A stretch of 8,471 bases of DNA from Bifidobacteriaceae bacterium (GTDB lineage Bacteria; Actinomycetota; Actinomycetes; Actinomycetales; WQXJ01). The notes below the pieces were generated by a model. The model was not told the origin of the DNA and made no database searches. It worked only from the letters and a program-made list of their open reading frames with translations. The translations under genes and the position numbers were made by a program. This document shows positions 1 through 7,179 of the stretch, in pieces (the first letter of the stretch is position 1; every line of letters begins with the position of its first letter). The stretch is taken from the NCBI GenBank assembly GCA_031255075.1, contig JAIRTF010000141.1:1-8471 (forward strand), in the 5' to 3' direction.

Positions 1-1527
1 ATTGGCGCCTCCTTCGCCCGCGAATACGGCGGCCAGCTGGCCACCCGGTCATTCGGTGGCGTGCAGGTGTCCCGGACCTACTACACCAGAGGCCAAACCG
101 GCCAGCAGCTGGAGCTCGCGGCATCGCAGGCCTTGGCCCGTCAAGTAGCCAAGGGCACCTGCAAACTCCACTCACGTCAAGAACTCCTTGATGTGATTGT
201 CAAAGATGGCCGGGCTCAAGGCATTGTGGTCCGCGACTTGATCACTGGCCGTGTTAGGGCCATGACCGGCCATGCTGTGGTGCTGTGCACCGGCGGCTAC
301 GGCAACATCTACTACAAGGCCACGTTGGCCAAGAACTCCAACGCGACAGCTATCTGGCGGGCCTACAAGCGCGGCGCCTACTTCGGCAACCCGTGCTTTG
401 TGCAGATTCACCCGACGGCTCTGCCGCTGATGTCGAAGTGGCAGTCCAAGAAGACCCTGATGTCGGAATCTCTCCGCAACGACGGTCGTATTTGGGCTCC
501 TAGGCAGAAGGAAGATGACCGCGACCCGAACACCATCCCCGAAGACGAACGCTTCTACTTCCTAGAGGAGCGCTACCCGGCCTTCGGCAACTTGGTACCC
601 AGGGATGTGGCGTCCAGGAACATTCGCGAACGGATTGAAGCCGGCTACGGCGTTGGTCCGCTGCGCAACGCTGTCTATCTGGACTTCAAGACGGCCATCG
701 ATGAACTGGGCGTGGGCTTGATCCGCGAACGGTACTCCAACCTGTTCCGCATGTATGAGGAACTGACTGGTGAGGATCCCTACAAGACCCCCATGCGGAT
801 TGCCCCGGCGGTCCACTTCACAATGGGCGGCCTGTGGACGGACTACGACCAGATGACGTCCATCCCGGGGCTGTTCGTTGGCGGCGAGGCCGGCTGGGCC
901 TACCACGGCGCCAACCGCCTCGGCGCGAACTCGCTGCTGTCTGGCTGTGTTGACGGTTGGTTCACGCTGCCGTACACGGTGCCGAGCTACATTGCAGGTC
1001 TGCTCGGAACCAAGCCGCTGGCCGCAGATGACCCAGTAGTGATCAAGGCCATCGAAGATGTCGAGGCGGACATTGAAAAGCTGATGTCGATTGGTGGCAA
1101 CACCGGCCCAGATGATTTCCATGCCCGGTTGGGGGAAATCATGGACACCTATGCTTCGGTTTCCCGCAGCCCGGAGGGCTTGAAGACGGCTATCGCCAAG
1201 ATTCGCGCCTTGCGGGCGGACTTCTGGCGGGACCTGCGAGTGGTGGGCCGGCCGGACACGTTGAACCAGGAAGTCGAATGGGCCGGCCGGGTCCGGGACT
1301 ATCTGGAACTGGCGGAGCTGATCTGTGTGGACGCCTTGGATCGCAACGAATCAGCGGGTGCTCACTTCCGGATTGATCATGAGATTGATGGCGAAGCGAA
1401 ACGCAACGATGAGGACTGGTGCTTCTGCTCCGCCTGGGAGGTCCCCGGCGCTGACGGCAAGCACATCCGCAACTTTGAACCCTTGGTTTTCCGGGCCGTG
1501 CCCCTCCAGCAAAGGAACTACAAGTGA
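1..1527 (+). CDS. sdhA: Succinate dehydrogenase/fumarate reductase flavoprotein subunit, 5'-truncated
   Basis: This is the FAD-carrying catalytic subunit of complex II, which oxidises succinate to fumarate (or the reverse) on the cytoplasmic face of the membrane. The reading frame is open from base 1, so the gene begins upstream; 508 residues are visible, and the N-terminal FAD-binding fold, including any covalent-FAD histidine, is missing. An in-frame GTG at 61 lies inside the conserved FGGVQVSRTYYTRGQTG segment and is not the start. Visible active-site elements are HPTAL (His codon 409-411), SESLRNDGR (about 460-486), VPRDVASRN with the probable proton-transfer Arg (codon 601-603, aligned to E. 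coli SdhA Arg286), HFTMGG (His codon 814-816), and GLFVGGEAGWAYHGANRLGANSL near the C-terminal FAD contact (Arg codon 916-918). The long HPTALPLMSKWQSKK spacer matches the Corynebacterium/Bacillus-type enzyme rather than the E. coli type. It overlaps sdhB by 4 nt. Succinate oxidation is the likelier direction in an actinobacterium, but sequence alone cannot exclude fumarate reduction. Confidence 0.95.
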   Translation: MGASFAREYGGQLATRSFGGVQVSRTYYTRGQTGQQLELAASQALARQVAKGTCKLHSRQELLDVIVKDGRAQGIVVRDLITGRVRAMTGHAVVLCTGGYGNIYYKATLAKNSNATAIWRAYKRGAYFGNPCFVQIHPTALPLMSKWQSKKTLMSESLRNDGRIWAPRQKEDDRDPNTIPEDERFYFLEERYPAFGNLVPRDVASRNIRERIEAGYGVGPLRNAVYLDFKTAIDELGVGLIRERYSNLFRMYEELTGEDPYKTPMRIAPAVHFTMGGLWTDYDQMTSIPGLFVGGEAGWAYHGANRLGANSLLSGCVDGWFTLPYTVPSYIAGLLGTKPLAADDPVVIKAIEDVEADIEKLMSIGGNTGPDDFHARLGEIMDTYASVSRSPEGLKTAIAKIRALRADFWRDLRVVGRPDTLNQEVEWAGRVRDYLELAELICVDALDRNESAGAHFRIDHEIDGEAKRNDEDWCFCSAWEVPGADGKHIRNFEPLVFRAVPLQQRNYK

Positions 1528-2276
1528 GACTGATACTCGAAGTTTGGCGCCAGAACGGCCCCGAAGCCGAAGGGCGCTTCGAAACGCATGAAATCACGGA
1601 CGCGACACCCGAAATGTCGCTGCTGGAGCTGCTGGACCGCCTCAATCATCAGTTGATTGAGCAGGACCAAGACCCAGTGGTGTTCGAATCGGATTGCCGT
1701 GAAGGCATTTGCGGCACCTGCGGAGTGGACGTCAACGGCATACCGCACGGACCGTTGGACAACGTTCCGGCTTGCGGCCAGCATGTCCGTTCCTTCAACG
1801 ACGGCCAAACGGTTCGGTTCGCGCCGTTCCGCGCCGCCGCCTTCAAGGTGGTCAAAGACCTGATGGTGGACCGCACCGGCCTGGATCGCATTATCCAGTC
1901 CGGTGGCACCATTTCGGTCGATGCCGGCACCGCCCCGGACGCAGATACGCTTCAGATCACGCACGATGACGCAGAGAGGGCTTTGGATTTTGCCGCCTGC
2001 ATCGGTTGCGGGGCTTGCGTATCGGCTTGCCCGAATGGTGCTGCCTACCTGTTCACCGGTGCGAAACTGGCCCACCTGGCCTTGATTCCGCACGGCAAGG
2101 AGGAACGCGCCAAGCGGGCCCGCTCCATGGTTTCCCAAATGGAACACGAATTCGGGCCTTGTTCGCAGATTGGCGAATGCGCCCTGGTTTGCCCAGCCAA
2201 CATTCCGCTGCTGGCGGTGGCAGCTGTCAACCGGGAACGGTTGCGGGCCGGCTTCAAGAAGTCCAAGCCCAACTAA
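1524..2276 (+). CDS. sdhB: Succinate dehydrogenase/fumarate reductase iron-sulfur subunit
   Basis: This is the electron-transfer subunit of complex II, passing electrons from the flavin of SdhA towards quinone through three clusters. It has 250 residues, normal for the family. The [2Fe-2S] ligands are C58, C63, C66 (CREGICGTC) and C84. C159, C162, C165 (CIGCGAC) and C223 should hold the [4Fe-4S] cluster, and C169, C213 and C219 the [3Fe-4S] cluster; this assignment follows E. coli SdhB, whose ligand spacing is nearly identical. All eleven ligands are present, so the protein should be functional. The start is a GTG embedded in the sdhA stop (GTGA, 4-nt overlap), with AAAGGA at 1511-1516 seven bases upstream, which implies translational coupling and equal subunit production. 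No membrane-anchor gene follows; in this operon type (sdhC-sdhA-sdhB) it lies upstream, outside the window. Confidence 0.97.
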   Translation: MRLILEVWRQNGPEAEGRFETHEITDATPEMSLLELLDRLNHQLIEQDQDPVVFESDCREGICGTCGVDVNGIPHGPLDNVPACGQHVRSFNDGQTVRFAPFRAAAFKVVKDLMVDRTGLDRIIQSGGTISVDAGTAPDADTLQITHDDAERALDFAACIGCGACVSACPNGAAYLFTGAKLAHLALIPHGKEERAKRARSMVSQMEHEFGPCSQIGECALVCPANIPLLAVAAVNRERLRAGFKKSKPN

Positions 2277-2305
2277 CCGCGCTGGCTGACCAGCCGAAGC
2301 GATGC

Positions 2306-2352
2306 GCCCGGCAGGGCGCGGTGGCCAACTGAGCCGCCCTGCCCTGCCGGGC
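2306..2352 (+). terminator. Candidate terminator hairpin after sdhB
   Basis: A perfect 12-bp inverted repeat, GCCCGGCAGGGC (2306-2317) and GCCCTGCCGGGC (2341-2352), has a 23-nt loop and lies 30 nt after the sdhB stop. A second pairing is possible: GCAGGGCG (2311-2318) with CGCCCTGC (2335-2342), which excludes part of the first stem. A small hairpin, GCTGG-CTGA-CCAGC (2281-2294), precedes it. No T-run follows the right arm, so this is not a classic intrinsic terminator, but GC-rich stems without a U-tract are common at the ends of actinobacterial operons. Ending the sdh transcript is the likely role, inferred from position. Confidence 0.5.
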
Positions 2353-2434
2353 CAACGCCACCGCCGGACGGCCCTGGCCAGCCTACGGCTGTGTGCTGTT
2401 GGTGAAAGTGCCGTGAACTCCGCCCACAGGTGGG

Positions 2435-2469
2435 TTTCGCGGTTCAGCCAGTCGCGTAGTCTTGACCCA
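2435..2469 (+). promoter_or_regulatory. Putative promoter for the PBP gene, leaderless configuration
   Basis: TAGTCT at 2457-2462 fits the actinobacterial -10 pattern TANNNT and ends six bases before the ATG at 2469, which would put transcription initiation on or next to the start codon. A weak -35-like TTTCGC lies at 2435-2440 with a 16-base spacer. No purine-rich Shine-Dalgarno sequence exists in the 20 bases before the ATG, consistent with leaderless translation. The assignment is an inference from motif and spacing. Confidence 0.5.
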
Positions 2470-4814
2470 TGTCCAAAGGAACCCTGGCGCTGCGGGCCGC
2501 CGGAAAGTGGGTGGCCGGCACGTCCGCCTTCGTGCTGGTGGCGGGTGCTTTGGGGGTGCTGGGATCGGCTTTGGTGCTGCCGGCGGTGGGCGTGGCATCG
2601 TTCGCTACAGACACCGGCTTGAAGGTGCTCCAATCGGTGCCGGCGGAGTTGGTGGCACCGGAGCTACCGCAGAAGTCCTATATCTATGCTTCCGATGGCC
2701 GGCTGCTGACCACCTACTACGCCCAAAACCGCGTCGTGGTGGCCTTGGATGAGATTTCTGAGCCCATGCAGAACGCCGTCATAGCCCTGGAGGACAGGCG
2801 CTTTTGGGAACACTCCGGGGTTGACATGCAAGGCATGATCAGGGCTTTCATCAACAACTCCATCCAAGATGATGAAGTTCAGGGCGCCTCCACTCTGACC
2901 CAGCAGTACGTCAAGAACGCGTTGATCCAAAAGGGCATCCGCGAAGGTGACGACCAGGCCGCCAAAGCCGCCACAGACTTTTCATATGCGCGCAAGCTCC
3001 GTGAGGCGAAGATGGCCGTCGCCTTGGAGAAGGAATACGGCAAACCCAAAGTGTTGGAGGGCTACCTCAACATTGCGCAGTTCGGCCCGTCGCTGTACGG
3101 CGTGGAAGCTGCCGCCAACTACTACTTCGGCACCTCAGCGGCTGAGTTGACGCCGCTGCAGGCGGCCACCATCGCGGGGATCACCCAAAAGCCCAATGGT
3201 CTGGATCCGGAGAACTTCCCTAAAGAGAACATGGAACGGCGCAACGCCACCTTGGCAGCCATGCTCCGTGACGGCTACATCACCAAAGAGGAACATGATG
3301 AGGCCGTCGCCGTTGACGTGACCGAATCGTTGAACATCACACCAGTCAAGAGCGGCTGCGAATCAGCTGATGAGGTCTTCAACGCCGGCTTCTTCTGTGA
3401 CTATGTGGTGGCGGAGATTCGCAACTCTGAGGCGCTGGGTAAGACCGTGGCAGAACGCGAGCAGGCGCTGACCATGGGCGGGTTGCACATCACCACCTCA
3501 ATCAACTTGGACTGGCAGGCCAAGGCGTTGGTGGCTTTGGAAAGCAAGGTGCCGATCAATGACTCCTCAGGGGTGGGCAACGCTTTGAGCGCCGTGGAGC
3601 CTGGCACCGGCTACATCCGGGCCATGGCCCAGAACCGGCATTTCAAGTCTGAGGCTTCTGACGACCCGACCTACACCTCCGTCAACTACAACGTGGACAA
3701 GCAGTACGGCGGCTCTTCCGGTTTCCAGCCGGGATCCACCTTCAAGCCGTTCATTTTGGCGGCCTGGTTGGAGGCCGGCCATTCACTGCAGGAACCATTT
3801 GATGCTTCGACCACCGTCTACCGGCCGGCCCACTTCAAGGCCAGTTGTGTGGAGGCCGGCTGGGTTGGCGCCCCCGAATGGCGGGTGCGCGGCTCCGGTG
3901 CGGCCAAGAACATGACGGCCTATGCCGCGACGGTCGGTTCTTACAACCCGGCCTATGCGGCCATGGAGTACAAGCTGGACATGTGCGCCATCCAGGACCT
4001 GTTGGAGCGCCTGGGTGTCAAACGGGCAGATGGCACCGACTGGCATCTGATTCCGTCAATGGTTCTGGGTTCCAACGAGGTTTCGCCGCTGACCATGGCA
4101 GGCGCCTATGCCACATTTGCCTCCGGCGGCATCTATTGCCCGCCCACCGCCATCGAAGCGATCACAGACGCTGACGGAAATCCGATTGACATCCCGAAGC
4201 CAGCCTGCCAGCGGGTTATCTCCGAAGGGGTGGCCAACGGGGTTAGTTCTGCGCTCAGCCGGGCGGTGGCCTACGGGACCGGCACCAGGGCGCGGCTCGA
4301 TGGCGGCCGACCGGTGGCCGGCAAGACTGGCACTACTGACCAATCGAAGGCGGCTTGGTTCTGCGGGTACACACCACATCTGGCCACCGCCGTGTGGAAT
4401 GGCCACCCAGGCGAATCGAAAGACTTGAAGGGTTGGATTGGCGGCACCTACTATTCCGGCGCCTTCGGCGGTGATCTGGGTGCTCCGGTCTTCAAAGTGT
4501 TCATGGAAGCGGCCATGGCGGACTTGCCGAAGACTGGCTTCGGATCGGTGCCGTCTGAGGTGGAACGCGGCCGTCAGGTGCGCGTCCCGTCAGTCTTGGG
4601 TATGAGTGAACAAGCGGCCAAGCAGCGGCTTGAATCCGAGGGCTTCTCCATGGATACCGGCCAGCCGGTCGAATCAACCGCTTACGGTGTTGGCGCCGTG
4701 GCCGAACAGAGCCCGTCCGGTTGGGCTTACCCCGGCACCACCATCACCGTGCGGCTGTCTTCTGGTCCGCCGTCCATAGTGTTGCCGAATCCGAACGTCA
4801 CCTCACCCGGCTAG
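2469..4814 (+). CDS. Class A (bifunctional) penicillin-binding protein with C-terminal PASTA domain
   Basis: This is a membrane-anchored peptidoglycan synthase that polymerises lipid II and cross-links stem peptides outside the cell; 781 residues. A short basic N-terminus is followed by one hydrophobic segment (about 17-45), a signal-anchor. The GT51 transglycosylase domain spans about 70-265, with EDRRFWEHSGVD (catalytic Glu108), QGASTLTQQ (139-146) and KVLEGYLNIAQFG (194-206). The transpeptidase domain spans about 340-685, with the acyl-enzyme serine in GSTFK (S423, K426), SYN at 491-493 and KTGTT at 619-623. One PASTA domain (about 704-766) and a Pro/Asn-rich tail end the protein. All catalytic motifs are intact. 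Seven cysteines (297, 310, 460, 506, 557, 580, 632) lie in the extracytoplasmic part. The architecture resembles mycobacterial PonA2, but orthology cannot be fixed by eye. It lies 192 bp after sdhB, with its own probable promoter, and converges on the alpha-galactosidase gene, so it is probably monocistronic. Confidence 0.96.
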   Translation: MSKGTLALRAAGKWVAGTSAFVLVAGALGVLGSALVLPAVGVASFATDTGLKVLQSVPAELVAPELPQKSYIYASDGRLLTTYYAQNRVVVALDEISEPMQNAVIALEDRRFWEHSGVDMQGMIRAFINNSIQDDEVQGASTLTQQYVKNALIQKGIREGDDQAAKAATDFSYARKLREAKMAVALEKEYGKPKVLEGYLNIAQFGPSLYGVEAAANYYFGTSAAELTPLQAATIAGITQKPNGLDPENFPKENMERRNATLAAMLRDGYITKEEHDEAVAVDVTESLNITPVKSGCESADEVFNAGFFCDYVVAEIRNSEALGKTVAEREQALTMGGLHITTSINLDWQAKALVALESKVPINDSSGVGNALSAVEPGTGYIRAMAQNRHFKSEASDDPTYTSVNYNVDKQYGGSSGFQPGSTFKPFILAAWLEAGHSLQEPFDASTTVYRPAHFKASCVEAGWVGAPEWRVRGSGAAKNMTAYAATVGSYNPAYAAMEYKLDMCAIQDLLERLGVKRADGTDWHLIPSMVLGSNEVSPLTMAGAYATFASGGIYCPPTAIEAITDADGNPIDIPKPACQRVISEGVANGVSSALSRAVAYGTGTRARLDGGRPVAGKTGTTDQSKAAWFCGYTPHLATAVWNGHPGESKDLKGWIGGTYYSGAFGGDLGAPVFKVFMEAAMADLPKTGFGSVPSEVERGRQVRVPSVLGMSEQAAKQRLESEGFSMDTGQPVESTAYGVGAVAEQSPSGWAYPGTTITVRLSSGPPSIVLPNPNVTSPG

Positions 4815-4834
4815 CTCACGCGGCCAGCTCGCTC

Positions 4835-4865
4835 CAGGGTCGGCCCGACGGGGCCGCCGGCCCTG
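4835..4865. terminator. GC-rich hairpin in convergent gap, candidate bidirectional terminator
   Basis: The 79-bp gap between the PBP stop and the end of the alpha-galactosidase gene contains CAGGGTCGGC (4835-4844) facing GCCGGCCCTG (4856-4865): a 10-bp stem with one G-T pair. An alternative inner hairpin, CGGCCC-GACG-GGGCCG (4841-4856), is also possible. Placed between converging genes, it could end both transcripts. Neither flank carries a T-run, so the call rests on symmetry and position. Confidence 0.5.
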
Positions 4866-4893
4866 TTCGCTGTAGCTTCCTGCTGGTAGGGCC

Positions 4894-7179
4894 TCAGGCC
4901 TGCCGGTTGATCTCTATGACCAACGCCTGAAGCGGCGCGAGCATGGGCAACGGCAAGCCGGCCCTCGCCAGCACGGCGCCTGGCAGCGAAACTGGCCCTT
5001 GCAGGGCTTGGGTAAACCAGGGTGCATGGCGCAGTTCCTGGAAGCGAGGCATTCCCCAGTCCTGGCGCACCGTCAGGCTGTAGTTGGCGGCGGGGTCCAA
5101 ACCGGGGAATTGGACCCGGCCTTCCACGGCCCGCCCGGAACTGGCCAGACGTGTCCAAATGAACAGGGCTCGGTCCCCGCCGGCCGCCACTATCCCGTCC
5201 AGGGCCACGGCTGGGTCTTCCAGGTCGGCATGGACTAGACGGCCGGTGCGGATCAGTTCACGGAAATCCTTGTACATGGCCGCCCAAGCGGTCAGGGCTT
5301 CCAGTTCTGGTGTCTCGCCCTCTGTCAGGTCCCATTCAATCCCGGCTGAGGCCAGCAGTGAACCGGCCAACCGGAAGCCCAGGTCGGTCACCCGCCCGGA
5401 GGTGTGGGACCGGGGCGCGCCCACGTGCGAGCCCAGCAACTCTGGTGGCACCAGCAGGCTGGCGCCGCGCCAAATGGCGTGCCTCTCCAGCGGGTCGTTG
5501 GAATCGGTCATCCAGATGCGGCTGGTTCGCCGCACCATGCCCAGGTCCATGCGCCCGCCGCCGGCGGCACAGGTTTCGATCTCCAAGTCAGGGAAGCGGG
5601 CCCGCAGTTCGTCAATCAACCGCCAGGCAGCACTGGTTTGAGCGTGCACGGCTGCCCGGTCTTTGAGGGGCCCATCGCGGCCCACGGCTTCCATCAGGTC
5701 ACGGTTGTGGTCCCATTTGATGAAGTCCACCCGGTACCGCTCAACAATGTGGCTGATTGACTCCAGGATGTACTGGTAGGCGTCAGGTTGGGCCACGTTC
5801 AACACCCATTGGGACCGCGCCACCGGCAGATTGTCCCCAGCCGGCCCAAGGATCCATTCCGGGTGTTGGCGCGCCAACTGCGAATCGGGGTTGATCATTT
5901 CCGGTTCAAACCACAGACCAAAGCTCATGCCCTGGCTGCGGATCAGATCGACCAGGGGAGCCAGGCCGTCTGGCCAGACGGCCGGGTCAACTTGCCAATC
6001 GCCCAGGCCGGCCCGGTCGTGACGGCGTCCCATGAACCAGCCGTCATCCAACACAATTCGTTCCACGCCAACTTGTTTGGCTGCTTCTACCAGTGGCTGG
6101 AGCCGTTCCAGCTCGTGAGCAAAGTAGACCGCTTCCCAAGTGTTCAAGAACAGCGGCCGGGGCTGAGCGGGGTAGGCCGGTCCGCGGCGGATATAGCTGT
6201 GGAACCTTTCCGCGATTTGGTCCAGCCCGCTGTCCGAATAGGCGAAGTACACGTCCGGCGCTTGGTAGCGCTGGCCGGGTGCCAGCCGAATCTCCCCCGG
6301 CCGCAATAGTTCGCCCGCTCCCAGCGCCGCCCCGGCGCTGCCGGCGCCTTCAGGTAGCTGTTGGATCAGCCATCTTTGGTCACCGCTCCAGGCCAGATGG
6401 GTGGCCCAGATTTCGCCTTTGCGGAAGCCAAAACCGCTGGTGGCAGCCATCAATAGATGCGGCGAATCATGCCCGCCGCGGCCCCGCCGCACCTCGCGGC
6501 TGATGATTCCGTCAACCAGGGGACGCCGTTGCAGGTCGCGTTCCCGCGCCCATTTGCCGGTGAAATCCGCCACCTCGGTGGCCCGCCGCGGCACCGGCAT
6601 CAGCGCCAGCAGGTGGGCCAGTTCGTAGGCCGCCTCTTGGTGGCCGATGCCGCGCCCGCCGTCGCTTTCCCGGCTCGCGCTGTCCGCCGCGCCGGTTCCG
6701 TCCAAGCAGTCGGTCGCGTGGGCAGCTAAGTCGGCTGGATCAGGCCGCCTGACGGATAGGCCGAACCGCAGCAAACCTTCCTCAGTCAGTTCCAGTTCGG
6801 CTTCGATTTCGAGGCCGCCGGAGGGCTCTTCGAACCCCAATACGATCACCCCGCCGCTGTTTGGCGAGGGTTGGATTTGCGCGTCAACCAGGCGCGGACG
6901 AGGCGCGGCGCCGTGGCCGTCAACGTGGCCGGCCAGACCGGGCACGCCGGCCCAGGCGTCCCGTTCGGTCGGGATGACGCCGAACAGCCGTGCCCGGTCC
7001 GGTGCGGAGTTGACGGCGGCTGGTTCAGCGGTCAGGCCCAGTTGGTCCAACTGTGCGGCAGTCAGATCCCCAAGGTCTGGCCCCCAGTGGATCACCTGCG
7101 GCATGGGCGAGCGCAGTTCAACGGCCAACGAAACTCCGGCCGCGCGAAGGTAAGCGATTTCGGGATTATGACGCGGCAT
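4894..7179 (-). CDS. GH36 alpha-galactosidase
   Basis: This retaining glycoside hydrolase removes terminal alpha-galactosyl residues from sugars such as melibiose, raffinose or stachyose. It has no signal peptide, so it should act in the cytoplasm. From the ATG at 7179 it has 761 residues: an N-terminal beta-sandwich (about 1-310), a (beta/alpha)8 barrel (about 330-640) and a C-terminal beta domain. Family signatures are NTWEAVYF (346-353), LDDGWF (377-382), GLWFEPEM (421-428), KWDHNR with probable nucleophile D490, ETCAAGGGR (535-543) and WMTDSND with probable acid/base D559. An upstream GTG at 7203 would add eight residues. I chose the ATG because AGAAAGG lies eight bases before it, whereas the GTG has no well-placed ribosome site. 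It overlaps the ROK gene by 14 nt (7166-7179), suggesting one mRNA and coupled translation. Residues 154-182 look like an extra acidic/glycine-rich loop. Exact substrate preference is not readable from the sequence. Confidence 0.95.
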   Translation of the reverse strand: MPRHNPEIAYLRAAGVSLAVELRSPMPQVIHWGPDLGDLTAAQLDQLGLTAEPAAVNSAPDRARLFGVIPTERDAWAGVPGLAGHVDGHGAAPRPRLVDAQIQPSPNSGGVIVLGFEEPSGGLEIEAELELTEEGLLRFGLSVRRPDPADLAAHATDCLDGTGAADSASRESDGGRGIGHQEAAYELAHLLALMPVPRRATEVADFTGKWARERDLQRRPLVDGIISREVRRGRGGHDSPHLLMAATSGFGFRKGEIWATHLAWSGDQRWLIQQLPEGAGSAGAALGAGELLRPGEIRLAPGQRYQAPDVYFAYSDSGLDQIAERFHSYIRRGPAYPAQPRPLFLNTWEAVYFAHELERLQPLVEAAKQVGVERIVLDDGWFMGRRHDRAGLGDWQVDPAVWPDGLAPLVDLIRSQGMSFGLWFEPEMINPDSQLARQHPEWILGPAGDNLPVARSQWVLNVAQPDAYQYILESISHIVERYRVDFIKWDHNRDLMEAVGRDGPLKDRAAVHAQTSAAWRLIDELRARFPDLEIETCAAGGGRMDLGMVRRTSRIWMTDSNDPLERHAIWRGASLLVPPELLGSHVGAPRSHTSGRVTDLGFRLAGSLLASAGIEWDLTEGETPELEALTAWAAMYKDFRELIRTGRLVHADLEDPAVALDGIVAAGGDRALFIWTRLASSGRAVEGRVQFPGLDPAANYSLTVRQDWGMPRFQELRHAPWFTQALQGPVSLPGAVLARAGLPLPMLAPLQALVIEINRQA

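Noticed and set aside
61..63. GTG at 61 as the start of sdhA
   Set aside because: The frame is open to base 1 and the 20 upstream residues (FAREYGGQLATRSFGG and neighbours) match the conserved flavoprotein sequence, so the gene begins outside the window.
562..1122. A 186-codon open frame on the minus strand inside sdhA
   Set aside because: It lies wholly within the conserved catalytic part of SdhA, with no family resemblance. It is a by-product of codon bias.
1518..2633. A 371-codon open frame on the minus strand opposite sdhB and the intergenic region
   Set aside because: It is antisense to a gene with all eleven iron-sulfur ligands, its translation has no recognisable domain and is rich in Arg, His and Gln, and it runs across the hairpin region and the PBP start. 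It is a high-GC shadow frame.
5084..5641. A 185-codon plus-strand open frame inside the alpha-galactosidase
   Set aside because: It is opposite the catalytic barrel motifs, its composition is typical of antisense frames in GC-rich DNA, and it has no promoter or family match.
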